64,000 nucleotides of DNA from Muricea muricata (Eukaryota; Cnidaria; Anthozoa; Malacalcyonacea; Plexauridae): the NCBI GenBank assembly GCA_963855995.1, contig OY979718.1, positions 28,677,282 through 28,741,281 on the forward strand, read 5' to 3'. Shown piece by piece: positions 1 through 13,290 of the stretch. Position 1 is the first letter of the stretch, and each line of letters opens with the position of its first letter. The notes under the pieces were generated by a model. That model was not told where the DNA came from. It made no database searches and worked only from the letters and a program-made list of their open reading frames with translations. Position numbers and translations under genes: made by a program.

Positions 1-1188
1 CTAAACAGATTTGGCATATTGTTCTTGTTAGGTACTAATGGTACTTGTGAGGTACTAAGGGTACTTGTGAGGTACTAATTAGTGTTTGTATCTTTCATAC
101 AGTGGAAAAAAGATTAATTACATTCCTTTGGGAAAACATACATGCAGTCTCTAATAGGGTCTTTTTACATGTTCTAAGCCAAATCTATAGCAAGGAAAGT
201 ATAATTTTAACATAAACAGTTTTAAAATGTAGGTTCTTATGCTCAGGGATTGGAGCCGGATCGCAGACGCTGGTCGTTCTCACATAATTTGTGTATTTGT
301 ATTGCGGAAATTGACAAAGTTAACAGTAAATCCTCTTTTATGCAGCTAAAAAGTGTTTAATACACAAATGCAGAAAAGTATAGTGTTTTGTGTAGCATTT
401 TTTTTTATGAGTGAGAACAACCAATATGGCCGCCGCCTTGTTATGAGGGGATATGGCTGAGAATTTTGGCTTCACTTTTTGATATATAGATACGCTATCT
501 AGTGTATATTAGATATCTATGGTTAAGAGTGGGATAGAAAATGCAATACCTGCTAAACAGCGGTGTAATCTGAAAAAGAAATTGATAAAAAAACAAACGG
601 GAGAAATTGAGAGGGTAAAGTGGAGCTAGCGCTAGAAGCAAAGAAAGAAAATGATAATGAAAACAACAGAAAAAGCATGCAGAGAAAATGGAAGCAGATG
701 GTATGAGAAGGAAGACTATGGAGACACTGAAGCTGAAGAAAGTAATGAAACACCAAAGAAATGACAAAGTATTTGCATGGGAGTAAAACTATAACATCGC
801 TTATTTACACGAGAATACAATGACAGGGTAGAAATAAGAAAATGGAAAGTGAGGAAGGAAGAAATGGAGTTGAAAAGGGCAGAGGTAGAGTTAAAAAAGC
901 ATAATTGAGCAAAAAGCAAAGCAATTTAATGTTTTTAGCATTTTTACTTATTTAATCTGAGCTTTTTACGTTTAATAAATTAATTTTGTTACTGAGAAGC
1001 TTAACGTATTGTTATATCCTAATCTTGCCACGTTTTATTATTGACTCCTGTATGATAAAGATTGATATAGAATTAATGTTGCTTCATGTTAGATTGATCA
1101 GTGTTGTTGTTGTTCAAACAAAACTTTTTTTAAAAAAAGAAATAATGTTTCGTTACAATATGATCACGTAAGGGTTATAGGTTTGTCA
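1..1188. other. No gene recognised
   Basis: No supported gene. It contains a short tandem repeat at 28-85 and a purine-rich stretch at about 600-900 on the plus strand. That stretch, read with stops, gives Lys/Glu-rich coiled-coil-like peptides such as WKVRKEEMELKRAE. It may be debris of a transposon-associated Myb/SANT protein, but I cannot support that. Confidence 0.4.
28..85. repeat. Short tandem repeat, ~20-bp unit
   Basis: The unit GGTACTAAGGGTACTTGTGA occurs about 2.5 times with one or two base changes. Confidence 0.75.
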
Positions 1189-1196
1189 CCACAGTC

Positions 1197-1557
1197 CAGT
1201 GAACTCTAAATTAGACTGGAACCATGACTTGGCCGCCATCTTTGAAGCCAAATTGGTTATCAAGAGGTTATCAAGTTCAGTCCTTTTCTATATTGTTTCT
1301 CTCGGCGCGGTTGACACCATTCTTCTGGGAATGTACCGATATTTGATGTTTATATTTTGATTTAAGAGGTAATTTTTTGGTTTATGAACTTATAACCTAG
1401 TTTGCGATACAGTCTTTTTTAAAAATAGTAAATACCTCGGGAAAATAGTACTAAGACTGTTTACGACATTTGTAGTTGTTGCCGCCATCTTGGCTTTACC
1501 CAAATTACGTAGGGTTTTTATCTGGAGTTATCGTTCCAGTATTTATAGAGTTCACTG
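1197..1557. mobile_element. hAT-type MITE (361 bp) with 8-bp TSD
   Basis: The termini are CAGTGAACTCTA... and ...TAGAGTTCACTG, an inverted pair that continues as TGGAAC further in. The element is flanked on both sides by the 8-bp direct repeat CCACAGTC (1189-1196 and 1558-1565). A CAGTG start with an 8-bp target duplication is the hallmark of the hAT superfamily. No coding capacity is visible, so it is non-autonomous. The same terminal sequence bounds the larger element at 9108-11654, so the two belong to one family. Confidence 0.88.
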
Positions 1558-1565
1558 CCACAGTC

Positions 1566-2645
1566 GCTTAGTACGTGTTTGTGCTTCATCTCGAGCAATG
1601 TAATGGCGTCCTTGCGGCAGGCGAGTTTTTGTAATTTTTTCATGCTTTAGTAAAATTCTTATTACCTGGTGCCAGACCTCTGGTTTGGACTCGATCAAGT
1701 GACTTAATTTAAGCGCTGCTATTTTTTTCGACCCATGTACGGTAATCCATGGGAATTCTTTGGATTCCGCATATGGTTCTTTTTTGGATTCCGGATTCCG
1801 CATTGTGGGTTCCGAATTCCCCTCAATGAATTCCGATTCTCAATCGCTATTGATGTTTATTTAAGTTTTTGGATTCTGGATTCTTCTAAAGAATGGATTT
1901 TGGGTGCTGACACATAGATTCCGGATTCCAGAGCAAACAAAAGTCAGGATCGTGGATTCCGGTCTGATTTAGGATTACCTTACATGACTCGACTTTTAGT
2001 ACCAACAGGTTTGCATTCATATTGCAAGAGCGGATGGATCGACTGGCAGATTATTGATAAAATTATTCCTACTAGGATACACAAAAGTAATGAAGTGCTA
2101 CCATATCAAATTTACTAAATCAGCACAATCGAGTCCATAGTTTGAATAGTTTTAGAGAAAAACTTATGAAGATCCGCACATTGTAAATTAGTGAAAGACA
2201 GGCAGAATCAGATAAAACATTATGCGTAATATTATAAATACCAGATTGATACAATAATATTGCACTTTTTTAGAGTATATGAAGAATTGAACTTAAAAAT
2301 TTTGTCGCGAGCCGAAAGCACCATTCAGGAAAGTCATTGCATACATTGTAAATACGTAATGTTGGTAACTTTTATCCAGTCCACGAACATACGACTTTAA
2401 ACAAACACAAAATACTTCGCACAGGTAAATGAAACATGATAAAAAAATACCACATTGAGCCCTGATAATTTTTCTATGTACTAACTAATGAATTTGTTTT
2501 CAATGATACCAGAAAGCTGAAAAACTTGCATGTATTTTTTATGTTTAAAAAAATTACTGTCTTGATGCGGGAAGCGATAGAGTGTCTTACGCATGATATT
2601 TTTAAATGATTTCTGTAATCCAATTGGTTAAAAAAAACAGATCGG
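1566..2645. other. No gene; GGATTCC-rich degenerate repeat inside
   Basis: At about 1740-1975 the hexamer-like word GGATTCC or a close variant recurs many times, forming a degenerate simple repeat. The rest is AT-rich sequence with no recognised gene. Short open frames here follow the repeat and are not coding. Confidence 0.5.
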
Positions 2646-2659
2646 TGAACCGATTTCCA

Positions 2660-2855
2660 GCCAGGTTTAGCTGGGCTGGCCCGCTTGGTGCATTAATATA
2701 AGCCCGCTCGGCAATGCAGAGACTTGCTGCCGACAAGGCGGGATTCCGCCTTTCTTATGAACACAACATCGAAATGTTGGGTCAAAAGTATGCGAATCGC
2801 GACCCGGCAAAATATATAGCGCCAACCCAGCAAAGCGGGCTAACCCAGCTCAAAT
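2660..2855. mobile_element. GC-rich element with inverted ends (MITE-like)
   Basis: This GC-rich island contrasts with its surroundings. The left part contains AGCTGGGCTGGCCCGCTTGG. The right part, on the opposite strand, contains AGCTGGGTTAGCCCGCTTTG. The arms are inverted and imperfect. No clear target duplication was found, so the class is unknown. Confidence 0.45.
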
Positions 2856-2949
2856 GAACAGCCCCTTAATTAAACCTAAGAATGAACTTTAGAACTTCGC
2901 GGTTGACGCGCATGCATATCAAGTTGACAGGAGAATAGGACGTTGTTGT

Positions 2950-4068
2950 TGAATTCGCCCAAACTGGGTATAGCATGTGCATTGGCAAACTACAGTTGGG
3001 GAAAGGATCATTAGGTCTCTGACAGCAAAAGGATTGAAATGTCAAGTCGTGTGCTCCTGTGGAAATTCGTGCGACGTATATCATGTATGGCGAAGACAGT
3101 TAAGCTTTCTGAGATTTAGTAGTTGGTCGTTCTCTGGGACGGAAGGTCTATTTCTTGCAGATTGCAGACAAGATAGTGCTAATATGAGAGAAAGTATTTA
3201 TGATGAGCCAGCGCATTTTCCACAATTCACCCCCTGGTTTTCAACAATGACCTTCCATTTGGTGGAATACAGGTTATTCTTGTTGGCGAATTCTGCAACT
3301 TAAGCTAGTTTCAAGTCCACGTACTCGATCCTGGGAACTCTGTCATTTCTTTGCAACGTTTGGACAAGGTATTTTTGCATCGTTTTGAGTCATAGAAAGT
3401 CTTGCGGCAAGGAAATGACGAAGATAAGTTAAAAGATGCCTTAGATTTTCTACGAGGAGGTCAATGCAATGACGAAGTTGAGCAATATCTTCAAAGCCTG
3501 GCAAGAGATTTGATTCAGTTGATATGCTTTCAGAGATCCATATTTATTTCAAGAAATTATCAGTTGAGATCCACAACATAGATGTCTTTGCCAAACGTCC
3601 TGAAGAACTTACTATCTTCGAGAGCAAGGACACTGGTAATGCCCGATATTTAGAGAAACCCATCAGTCAAGTTCTTACTGTCAAACCTGGATGCAAATCA
3701 TAATTCTGTACAACATCAATGACCATTTAAAAAACGGATGCAGGGGGTCAGTACGTCAGCATCGATAAAGAAGATGAAGAGCGCGCTATTGTCAACTTCC
3801 TTAATGTGGGTAATGTTGCCATTGCTCGTAGAACTTGGTACAAGTTTGACACTAATGGAAGAATACAGGGTAGACCAGTTTCCTCACCTTGCTATGCCAT
3901 GACAGTGTATACGACATAAGAGAGTGTAGTTGTACATTGCTCCCAATGCCCCCGGGCCAAACGCACGTTGCACAGTCAAGACTCAAAAGAGAGGAATCTC
4001 AACAAGTTCTTGGCTTTCGAAGGAGTTTTCTATTACCATTTCCCTCCGAGCTATCGGATTTTGTCAAA
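2950..4068 (+). pseudogene. PIF1-like DNA helicase, decayed copy
   Basis: Conceptual reading in shifting frames recovers the order of PIF1-family helicase motifs. A Walker A remnant at about 2980 reads GKTTV if one lost base is assumed, followed by ERIIRSLTAKGLKCQVVCS. A Walker B region near 3240-3290 reads FGGIQVILVGEF. The middle part (3440-3700) reads DALDFLRGGQCNDEVEQYLQ and LTVKPGCK. The C-terminal part (3780-4065) reads VGNVAIARRTWYKFDTNGR, then PGQTHVAQSRLKREESQQVL. In this family the last segment is normally PGQTYVALSRV. PIF1 helicases unwind DNA 5'-3', and such copies in invertebrates are often Helitron-derived or free-standing repeats. Several stops and frameshifts make this copy dead. 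I saw no Rep or Helitron domain. Confidence 0.82.
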
Positions 4069-4865
4069 TAATGTGCAACTCAATCCCAAGAGGATTAAGG
4101 ATATGTGGATAAGTTATAGGAACGAGCCTCCACCTTTGCTTACGCTTGGCAATGATATCATTGAAAGGGTGGCCTCTTTTAAATTGCTCAGAATATGGCA
4201 CCAAAATAACCTAAAATGGCTTCACCACGTCGAGGAAATTTAAAAAAAAACACGAATGAAAGACTTTATTAACTAAGAGAGTGCAGGCGTGCTAAGTTGC
4301 CTGCTAAGGTTGGAATTACGTGTTACCTAATAGAGATTAAACCATTGCTAGAATATGGCGCTCTAATATGGGATGGACTTCCAGCTTTTTTGGCAGTTGA
4401 ATTGGAAAACATCCAAAGTAGGAGTTTGGACATTGTTGGTCTCCCACGAGACTTCCTGCCTTCTTTGGACGAAAGAAGGAAAACAATATCGGCTCGAGGA
4501 TTTCGACGAACTAATGATAACATTAATCATCCAAGTCATACAATGATAGTAAAGCCAACTGAACATCAGTACAATTTAAGAACTACTAATATCTGCCGAT
4601 CTATAATTTCTGGTACACAGAGACATAAAAAATCTTTCGTACCTAGGCCACTTCTCTGAGTAATAGTTGGAGTCTGAAAGTCTTATGGATTATAATTTTT
4701 ACAAATTACAATTGATGTAATTTATAGATGTATAGATTAACACTTAACTGTAATTAGATTTGTAACTACTTGTATTTCTGTTACTGCTTGTCTTACTGTA
4801 ATTAGATTGATAAAATCATACTTGTAAACCTATTGTATTTTTTAACCAAAAATGGGTAATAAAGA
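4068..4865 (+). pseudogene. CR1/L2-like LINE, 3' end of RT ORF and 3' tail
   Basis: The reading frames give the C-terminal end of a CR1/L2-type non-LTR reverse transcriptase. It contains LNPKRIKDMWISYRN, IERVASFKLLRIW, then IKPLLEYGALIWDGLP, LENIQSRSLDIVGLP and LPSLDERRKTI. These are the thumb-side motifs (LNxxKTKEM, SFKLLG, RPxLEYAxxxW, LExxQxRxLRII) of that group. The frame breaks between 4243 and 4297, and everything 5' of the thumb is missing, as expected for a 5'-truncated LINE. The 3' tail ends near AATAAAGATATTC. It directly abuts the PIF1 pseudogene. Confidence 0.82.
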
Positions 4866-4943
4866 TATTCTTAGCCTATTTGCTGAAAAGCTTACAAACC
4901 CTGCCCATTGTGTTCAAATGCTGCCAAGAATTTCAAAGGGGCT

Positions 4944-5004
4944 GGTTTCTTAGGATGAGAATTCACAAAAAAATTAAGTTTATTTCTTAGGATGAGAATT
5001 CACT
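4944..5004. repeat. Two-copy tandem duplication
   Basis: The word TTCTTAGGATGAGAATTCAC occurs twice about 36 bp apart, with AT-rich filler between. Confidence 0.7.
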
Positions 5005-8000
5005 AGACAATTAAATCTGAAAACAGAAAGGTGGCATCTCCATCCAAGAGAAAGAGCATAAAGTATATTAAAGTTGCGCAATTATAGAAGATACATACAG
5101 TTTTAAGATACTGGCTGTGCCTTTACAATAGCTATAAATTGATAATTGAAAAAAATGCTTACACCTTAATATGGGCTAATGTAGAATATATAGTTGAGAC
5201 CATTTAACAATTGACATGCGAATTTAAATAAAAACAACATATAGTTCATGAAACGCTTTGTATAGCTGTACGAATACATTGTGCAGTAACCGGGTTTCCA
5301 TTTCAAATTTTCAATAATTTAAGTTTAGAGAAACAAAACTGTGAAGAATTTGAGTATATTTTATCATCGAATCATATTAAACATTCTTCTTAATTAGTAC
5401 TCACTGGAGTCTGTCTGGGCAAATAATAGAAATAGTGATTTTCGAGTCAAAAAGAATGTTTTTTAAAAAACAAAAGCGTTAAAATTGTTTTCTTACCTTT
5501 CCTGCTTTTAATCCTGATGATTTTTTTTTCATTCAAAGCACCAAGAGAAAAAGTAAGACTTAATAGCAGCGATGTCAATTTCGCAATACATTTTACTGTT
5601 GTTCTTGCTGCGGTGTTCTTGCCAGAGAAATTACGGCCAGCTGGAAGTCACGCGTGTCAGCGGCGTCGCAAACATCAAAGGAGTGAGCCATCTATTCATT
5701 TCTTAATCTATGTCATAGACCTACGTTTTTCCACCAGGCAGAGTTTTGAATCCGCCATATTTCTGGGGTTTTTTGTTGTCGCAAGTTGGTGGAGCGCTCA
5801 TGGATGACACCGCTGACCGGGAATTATGTGCTTAGACCGTATCTGAAACCGACAAAACTCAAACTTATTTTCTAACTGCGACATCTCGACAAACCGCACA
5901 ATTTAACATTTATTCTGAAGTGTCTAAACAGCAACGAGGTCCTCCATGGAAAAAATCGCGTCCAAAATGTTTTAAAAACGGCAAATTTTGACACATTCGA
6001 TCGCCAAATATTCATTTTAACATGTTGGCTGAAGCGCACTGAAACATCTAAAAGGAAACAAGGTTCTCCAAGCCAAAATTCTCCACCAAAGTGCTGTAAA
6101 ATGACCAATTAATCGTGAATCGTCGTGAATGTACATATCGCAGAGAAGCGGGGGATCACGGACGCGTTTTTTGAATTATTAAATGTCATATAGCAAATAT
6201 CTCATCGTATTGTATTCATAGCGTTTTTATTCATTGTTCTTGCGAAGGTATGTACTCAGAATTTTAGACATAGGTTTTTAGTTTTGATCTTCTGTATTTT
6301 CGTTACAGGATTTGAAGATATTTTTTTTGCCTCAAATGCGAATATTTTATCTGAGTATAATATAAGTACAAAGAGTGAGTGACGCTGTAACAGTGAAGTT
6401 ACTAGTTATGGTGGAAATATATTCAACGCTTTAACAAAATAATGGTTTAATCATATATGAAGCGTTGCAAACATGAAATGTACTTATAATGTAAAATAAT
6501 GATTATGCGCATTACACAATTTTTTTATAACATAGGTTGTATCATATAAATGTGACAGCTACAGTCAAGCACAAAATAAAGCCCATGCATAATATAAACA
6601 CATACTTTGTTTATATTCTGATGTTCGATATTTTGTAAAATCATGGCGCACAAAGAAATGTCAAACACTGTTCTGTTTTGATATATAAAACAGAGTTAAC
6701 GTTTCAATTGAAATTTACAAAATAAAGCTTAAAACCAATTTGATGCAAAGGATGTGGCAGTGAACAGTCGCACTATTGTAACTATATTTTCCTACAGATT
6801 GCAAGACTAGATTTTATTTCTTCAATATGTGCATAATCCTCCAATATGTGTCGACCTCTGAAAGGCCTCCAAAGAATTTCTACTCTGAACAATGGACTCA
6901 TAGTTTAGGAGCTTGATATCTATTATACTCATTTTACAGATCAATTTTATTGAGAATAACGCCTCACGGGCGTAGAAAAAATCATATTTCACGACACAAA
7001 AACCAAACATTTTACATTTCACACAAACAGATATTAGGCAATCACGGCTCACGAAAATACCCTTTACTACCGTCAATATATATACATAATACTTTGTGCT
7101 CTCATTCTGTTAACGATTCTTATTCTTAATTGAAAGAGGATTAGAAATCTGAGTTCCTCGCGACTTCCGACTTCAGACGACAAGATAAGATTTTCAACCA
7201 ATTTTGTTTCCATGATTGCCTAGTTTTGTTTAAGAGAAAGATAAAACATTTTTCCGTGTTGATATACAGTTTTATCAATACGAGTGGAGATTGGAAAAAC
7301 GAGAAATTGTGTGGAATATAGCAATGTCAAAAGCCCGAAGGATACAAAAAATTTCCGTGTTTCCAAGTGGCGGGAAATTTTCCGTGCTTACATTGAGTTA
7401 TGTAAACACGGCTCTTAACCAATCAGCGTTCTGGATTGACAAATGCTATATTATAATACGTATTCGTAGCTGGTTGCGATATAGTAATGGCCACATGTAA
7501 CCTAGGTAACGTTAGCCGACGATGGATCGTCCATTGAGATTGAAACAGGTACCGGTGGATGATAAATATTAAAAAACTATCAACGTAATGTATTGAAGAA
7601 TTGGGATAGAAAATGTTTCATCATTAGCAATAAAGCATTTTGTTTTAAATCTGGTAAATCTGCGAAGAACTATTTGATAGAGGACAAAATAAAGACACTG
7701 GTATTCAAATCAATGGCGTTCACTTCACTACCATAAACTCGCATCTTAAAAATTAAGTATCTTTGGCCACCGAAAGCCACAGACAGTGAGACATTTGCAC
7801 TGATGTATTTGTGATTGTTAAAACAAGTAAGTATTTTAATTCCCCATCAAACAGGGAGGATTATTGAGGGATTTGAGAAAACAATTTTAACGCACTTCAT
7901 TCTGCTTTGATCTTTATTATAATAATATATATTTTCTAAATAGAGCCCTAGTTGCTTGTTCTTGTGTGTTTAGCAAAAGCGTTCGAGGCAAAGCGTTCTA

Positions 8001-9040
8001 AGATCTAAAGTGTGATTAGACATATTACACCTTACTTATATTTCTACTATAAAAATTTTAAATTATTATCAGCCAATAATTAAACACAAGAATATTTGCA
8101 CTGTTGGTATTTAGTTGTTAGTATAAATATATCTAAAGAAATACCGACCTGGCTTAAGGATACATATTTTACACGTTTCTTGTCAAATAGAAGTATACAA
8201 GTCACCGTTAAAATTAAAATATGTGGATCTTTGTAAACGGACATATAAACCATTTCCACTGTTAATTGAGGTATTTTCATAATTATGGTCGATGTTCACC
8301 AGTTGCATGTTTAATCACATGGCCGGACGATCGAAAACAAGTACCTGCCATGTAACTAGCTATATCCTTCATCGATGTTACTAAGTTTTTGGACAGGAAT
8401 GTCTGTATGCCAACCATACCGATAGGACACCGAGTGTTGAAAAATAAGGGCTACTCGAGTTTGTGCAATTAGTGTTGTGCACGTCATTAGCGCGAGTTCT
8501 GGCCAGTATTGAGCTGCATCAAAATAGAAGGAAATGTTAAATGGCTTCATGAGTGGCTCCAATGTCCATTCGTTATACTGTGGTAATGAGCAACAAAAAA
8601 TTAAGATAGACTAGTCGTCCATGAGACAACGTCGATCCGCTGGATTTGCTTCTCGCGGTAAGATCCACTACATTCAAGCGCGTTAGGGCTGACAGATTTT
8701 TCATTTTCGCCTCAAACACGAAATTACTCCTTTGAAACAGCATAGAAGGCACTAAGGAAACTCACGACGACAAATTTACCTGCTACAAATATGGTTGGCC
8801 ATTTGTTTGACCACATGGTTGATCGAAGATCTAAATTATTTGCGAAATCCGCCACGCAGAGTAATTCCACGCGGGAAAATTCAAAAGCGTGCGCAATCAT
8901 CGAACACGCGCGTCAGCATAAACCGTTAATGCACGGACAGCGTCAAGAAACAAAACCGTAGAAATAACAGATACCTGATGATTGCTTAACTTTTTGTATC
9001 GATCACTCTTCTATCTACTGCAGCTATATATGCTACTTTT
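5005..9040. other. No gene recognised
   Basis: I see no supported coding region, RNA gene or transposon end in this stretch. Several open frames of 60-96 codons (for example 5517-5807 and 6822-7076) have no recognisable domain, splice context or start context. The composition is AT-rich with scattered moderately GC-rich patches near 5600-5800 and 8600-8950. Confidence 0.4.
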
Positions 9041-9107
9041 CGTAACATATCTTTTATACGTCACGCTCCTTCTCAAAGTTGAGCGCTCTCCACGGCTTGA
9101 ACCCACC

Positions 9108-11654
9108 CAGTGAACTCAATATTTTCAATAACTGGAACGATAACATTCAGTCATTCAGACCGAAAACAAGTGAAGCCTTGGTCTTAGTCTTTCACGCGGT
9201 CCGCAAGTCAGTTTCAGTCTCCCGAATGCAAACAGATACGCGGTCCGTACGTCAGTTTCAGTCCTCTGCTTGGCCCATTGCTCGGCCAGTATAAATTTGA
9301 AAACAGATCACAAAAATATGATTTTAAAAACAGCAGCAGGCTAATGCATCGGGCTAACTGCGATCAAAAAAGCGAAAATTCTAAATTTAAAAAAGCATTA
9401 GCTATATTTGTTATGTTTTATATGGCAATATAAAAATTGCGGTACAGTAGTCAGCACGGAAGAAAAATGGTCTCGAAAAAATCTTTTCACCAGTATGTAA
9501 CTTTTTAAATCGTTGGCGTTTTATTTCACCAGCTTGTGAAAGCTCCATAGGTTTTTGTGGAATACAAATCGAGGCATACAATCAAGTGAATCTAGGCTGT
9601 GCTTACAATATTTTACAATTTTTAAATGTTTTACTACATCAAAAGTAAGCTATTTTTTAGATATACCTTGAGATATACAATTCATAATTATTTTGTACTA
9701 CATTTGTACAGTATAACTTACATTGGGATGATACATGGACGTTCAATTTCACATTAAGGGATTTATTCCGCAGTGATTTTCGTGACTGGGTGCAGTTGTT
9801 ACGAATACTAAAAGCATGTTTTCAATAATCTCTTGATGTGTACAAGTGAAAATATTAGGTATTAGGTTTCTACTTGAGAAGGATTTTTGTTCAAATAAAG
9901 CTCTCACGACACACAAGATTTTGAAATCAACGAAATTAAAGTAGCCAACAAGACAAACTCGATAACATAAAATAAATAACATAAAATACATTTGAAGAGA
10001 AAATTTTTCTGTGTGGGACTGTAATTGCTCCTAGTAGCTAACAATTGGTATGCTAACAATTGGTATGCAGCCATGAAAGGTAAAGTATTGATATTTGCAG
10101 AGACAGCAGAAGATTGGCAAGCATGGGGGAGGGGTGTAATGTTCATGTATTTTCAAATATTTGTATTCACCAACCATAATTTTTTTCAAAAGGATAAGTA
10201 ATACAGAAGACAAACATATGAATATCACCCCCTTCCCACGTGCCAATCTTCTGCAGTCACTGATGCATTAAAACTATGCAGTGAAATAAACAGTTGGTTG
10301 CAACACAACTCAGCTTAACTGTACAAAAAGTATGTTACTACATAAAAAGAAATGGCAGATCATGGGGGAAAATGTCCTTGTACAGTGCTACACAATGGAT
10401 TTGAATTGGACTGTATTTTCTGGGTTCTGACACATTGCATTTCTATTCATTTTTATTGCATTTCTCCAAGCTCCTCCTGGGGAACTCTGCCACTGACCCC
10501 TTCAATCCACTGCTCTGCCATCTCTTCCCATTTGGTATGGTATATGACATTTCTAGAAATGTAAAAGAATTAGAATATAATAGTTTTAAATAAACTCTAT
10601 TCTATAGTCCAATGGCTCTTAGCCCCACTTAGCTCTACAGTGAATGATTCTTTAATAAGTAGAGTAGAAAGCCAATTTTCACAACATATAGCAACTATAA
10701 TGGATAAAAATAAAAACTGGAATTCTGTTTTAAATTTGTTCAATTTAAGCTAATATAGAATATTGGGATACATCAGTAGTTTCCTCATCACATTACTCTT
10801 GAACAAGTCAAATGTTCATTCTGTATTTAACAGCAACTTGACTGCAACCTCCTCTTTCAAATGAGCATTACCAAAGAAAGCTAAGCCAAAATTCCTTCAT
10901 TTTGAATATTCCAGTTTTAAACTTAGAGTGTTGAAAAATTATCAGTGAAAAATCTATTATTATGGGGCATTAGACTATGTTTTCCACTGAAATCAAGTCT
11001 GTATTAAATATCTTAGACTTTCTATGTCTTTAATTTTATCAGTAATAAGGAATTTAAACAATACACTTTTCAAAAAGTCTAAATATTCCCCAACGTTTGC
11101 TATGGTATTGTGATCATAGATGGTGGTGACAAAAATTTACAAACAAATAACAAAATATTCATATACAGTAGCTGTCGGAAGAACTCTTATTCAATAAGCA
11201 TCTAATGCATCATCCCAAAATAAACTGTATGGAACAGTAATCAGTCGTTACATCAATACTGTGAATAATATTTTTGTACTGATTTTTGACATTCATATAA
11301 ACAATTTAACATAGAGATTAAACCTTTTTTTTCTTTATATGATTTATTTGCTTCATATCATGAGTTCGTTTTACTAACAGAAAAGTTAAACGTACCTTAA
11401 ACGTAGGTAATTCTTGGTACATGTTTTCAGAAACTTTCATCGATCCACTAAGTTTTAGGGAAATTCGAAAATACAGTAATATTTACCAATGAGTGAGATC
11501 CGAACTCCACGACGACAACAGACAAATGATTAGTTAACCGCGCGGAAGACTAAGCCTTACTTAATGGCGAATGATGACGTAGCAAAACGTCATTTTTGGC
11601 TTCACTTTTCGCTCGCTGTTATCGTTCCAGATATTGAAAATATTGAGTTCACTA
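9108..11654. mobile_element. Non-autonomous hAT element (2547 bp) with 8-bp TSD
   Basis: The left end is CAGTGAACTCAATATTTTCA and the right end is the inverse, ...ATATTGAGTTCACTA. The TIR is about 37 bp and continues to GGAACGATAAC. The 8-bp direct repeat AACCCACC flanks the element at 9100-9107 and 11655-11662. It sits in the 5' region of the PLE whose reading continues at 11663. No hAT transposase motifs are seen inside; the internal open frames are short and have no recognised domain. Its ends match the MITE at 1197-1557. A nested inverted-repeat element lies at about 10101-10260. Confidence 0.9.
10101..10260. mobile_element. Nested MITE-like imperfect palindrome
   Basis: CAGAAGATTGGCAAGCATGG on the left is matched in inverse by CCACGTGCCAATCTTCTG on the right. 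The arms are about 45 bp, with a loop of about 65 bp. It is embedded in the hAT element. No TSD was identified. Confidence 0.65.
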
Positions 11655-12455
11655 AACCCACCACGACAAAGATGCAGCAGATCAGCTTAACTATTCATTG
11701 AAGAGCATTGGACTCCCAACTCACGACATCTACCGTGGGAACATGATCGATAAAATTCAAAGCGTGATTCAACGTATGCGATGGCGCGCACATTTCTTCC
11801 CCCAACAATCATGCAAATAGTGTCAATTTACCTCGAAGACGACAGACTTATGGCTTGAAATCAAGACACGGGGGCCCCGAGCGTTGCTGACCTGAAACCA
11901 TTCGAAGATGATGTCGCTAAATGATTGAAAGCATTAGGTTCACGCAGAAAACCAACGACTTCTTGCAATCGATAGAAAGAGACAAAGTGAAGATAAGAGC
12001 GTCAACAAATGTATTCGTCCCAGCGGACAAAACTAGAAACATCTACGAAATGAACCCCGCAGCATACAGCAAGTTACTTACAGAAAACGTGACTAAAATC
12101 TACAAACACGCTGAAGAAGGCACCGTTAACGCTATAAACGACGAACTAATGCAATTAGCCAGCGAATATAGACATATCCGGACGTGTAGACCGAAAGAGC
12201 GAAAATCCCGCATTTATAACTCTCAAGGACCACAAACCTGATTTTGAAAACCACCCGAAGTGTCAACTTATTAACCCTTCGAAAAGCTTCCTCGGAAAAG
12301 TGAGCAAAGTAATCCTAGACAGAATTAACAACGACATCGCGACCAAGTCCACGTAAACCAATGGCGAAATTCAACCGACGTGATTTCGTGGTTTAGCAAC
12401 ATCAAGGATAAAAGCAGAAAGTCGTTTATCTCCTTTGACATAGTGGATTTTTATC

Positions 12456-13290
12456 ATAGAAATAATAGATATAGAATGCGTACTCCTATCTTTTCTCAGT
12501 ATTTCCCCGCATTTTGGCTAGTCCCAGACTCTTACGCAGAGATTTTGCGCGGTTGCGAGGAGTGCGATTGTCTTTTTTTGTCAAGCAAAGTTTACAGAAA
12601 GATGAAAATTCGTGACTTTACATGGAAAAATGGTTCATAAAAACATCTCAACAGGTGTGTTTTAGCGTTTTAAAATACATATATATATATATAAACAGTT
12701 ACGATGATTAATAGTTACAAAGAACGAAATGGTTACCTTTGTTGGTTTTTGTCTGTGTTTCTTAATAATACATTTAAAAGGCATGCAATTTGGCAATGAC
12801 AATTTCAAGTAATCGATATTTGCTCATACAATTACATTTTACACTCAACATAATAGTTTACTATAGTTTACATAGCTGCTGTTTTTTGAAACGGAAACTT
12901 AAAGATATATTATTAAGCTTCAAAAGTCAATGAAAAAACGATTATTTGGCCACTTTGGCTTTGTTTATAGCGAAATTTTCAGTCATGCTTCGGGAGTGCA
13001 AAATGTTTCAAAATTACTTCATGTTTACGCAAAACTACAACAGTTTTTTGTGTTAAATACATGACTATATGAAGAACTATCTTTATTTCATTTTGTTCCT
13101 TCAAGAGCACTATATTCTAAACTGTAAATGTGATACTATTTAAGTGATTTATTTATGATGAACTTTGTATGTATACTCTGCGGTTCAACTCCTGGTCAAA
13201 TTCAATATGGCAGATTTAAAAGGGCACTTGTGAAAAAAATTGGAGACATGATTCGTGACCGAGTACGCATTCTATATCTATTATTTGTAT
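12456..13290. mobile_element. MULE-type MITE (835 bp), 30-bp TIR, 10-bp TSD
   Basis: The left terminus ATAGAAATAATAGATATAGA... is matched by the inverse right terminus over 30 bp with one mismatch. The 10-bp target GATTTTTATC is duplicated at 12446-12455 and 13291-13300. That target is part of the PLE motif A codons (D-F-Y-P). A 9-11 bp TSD is typical of Mutator-like elements. The interior is AT-rich without transposase motifs, so it is non-autonomous. Confidence 0.87.

Noticed and set aside
268..422. Possible small MITE with GGTCGTTCTCAC / GTGAGAACAACC ends
   Set aside because: Only about 12 bp match and no target duplication is seen.
5517..5807. 96-codon plus frame
   Set aside because: No domain or start context; composition like its surroundings.
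8973..9010. CTGATGA at 8973, possible 5' pLTR hammerhead of PLE-B
   Set aside because: No GAAA or pairing helix II follows within a plausible distance; probably chance or fully decayed.
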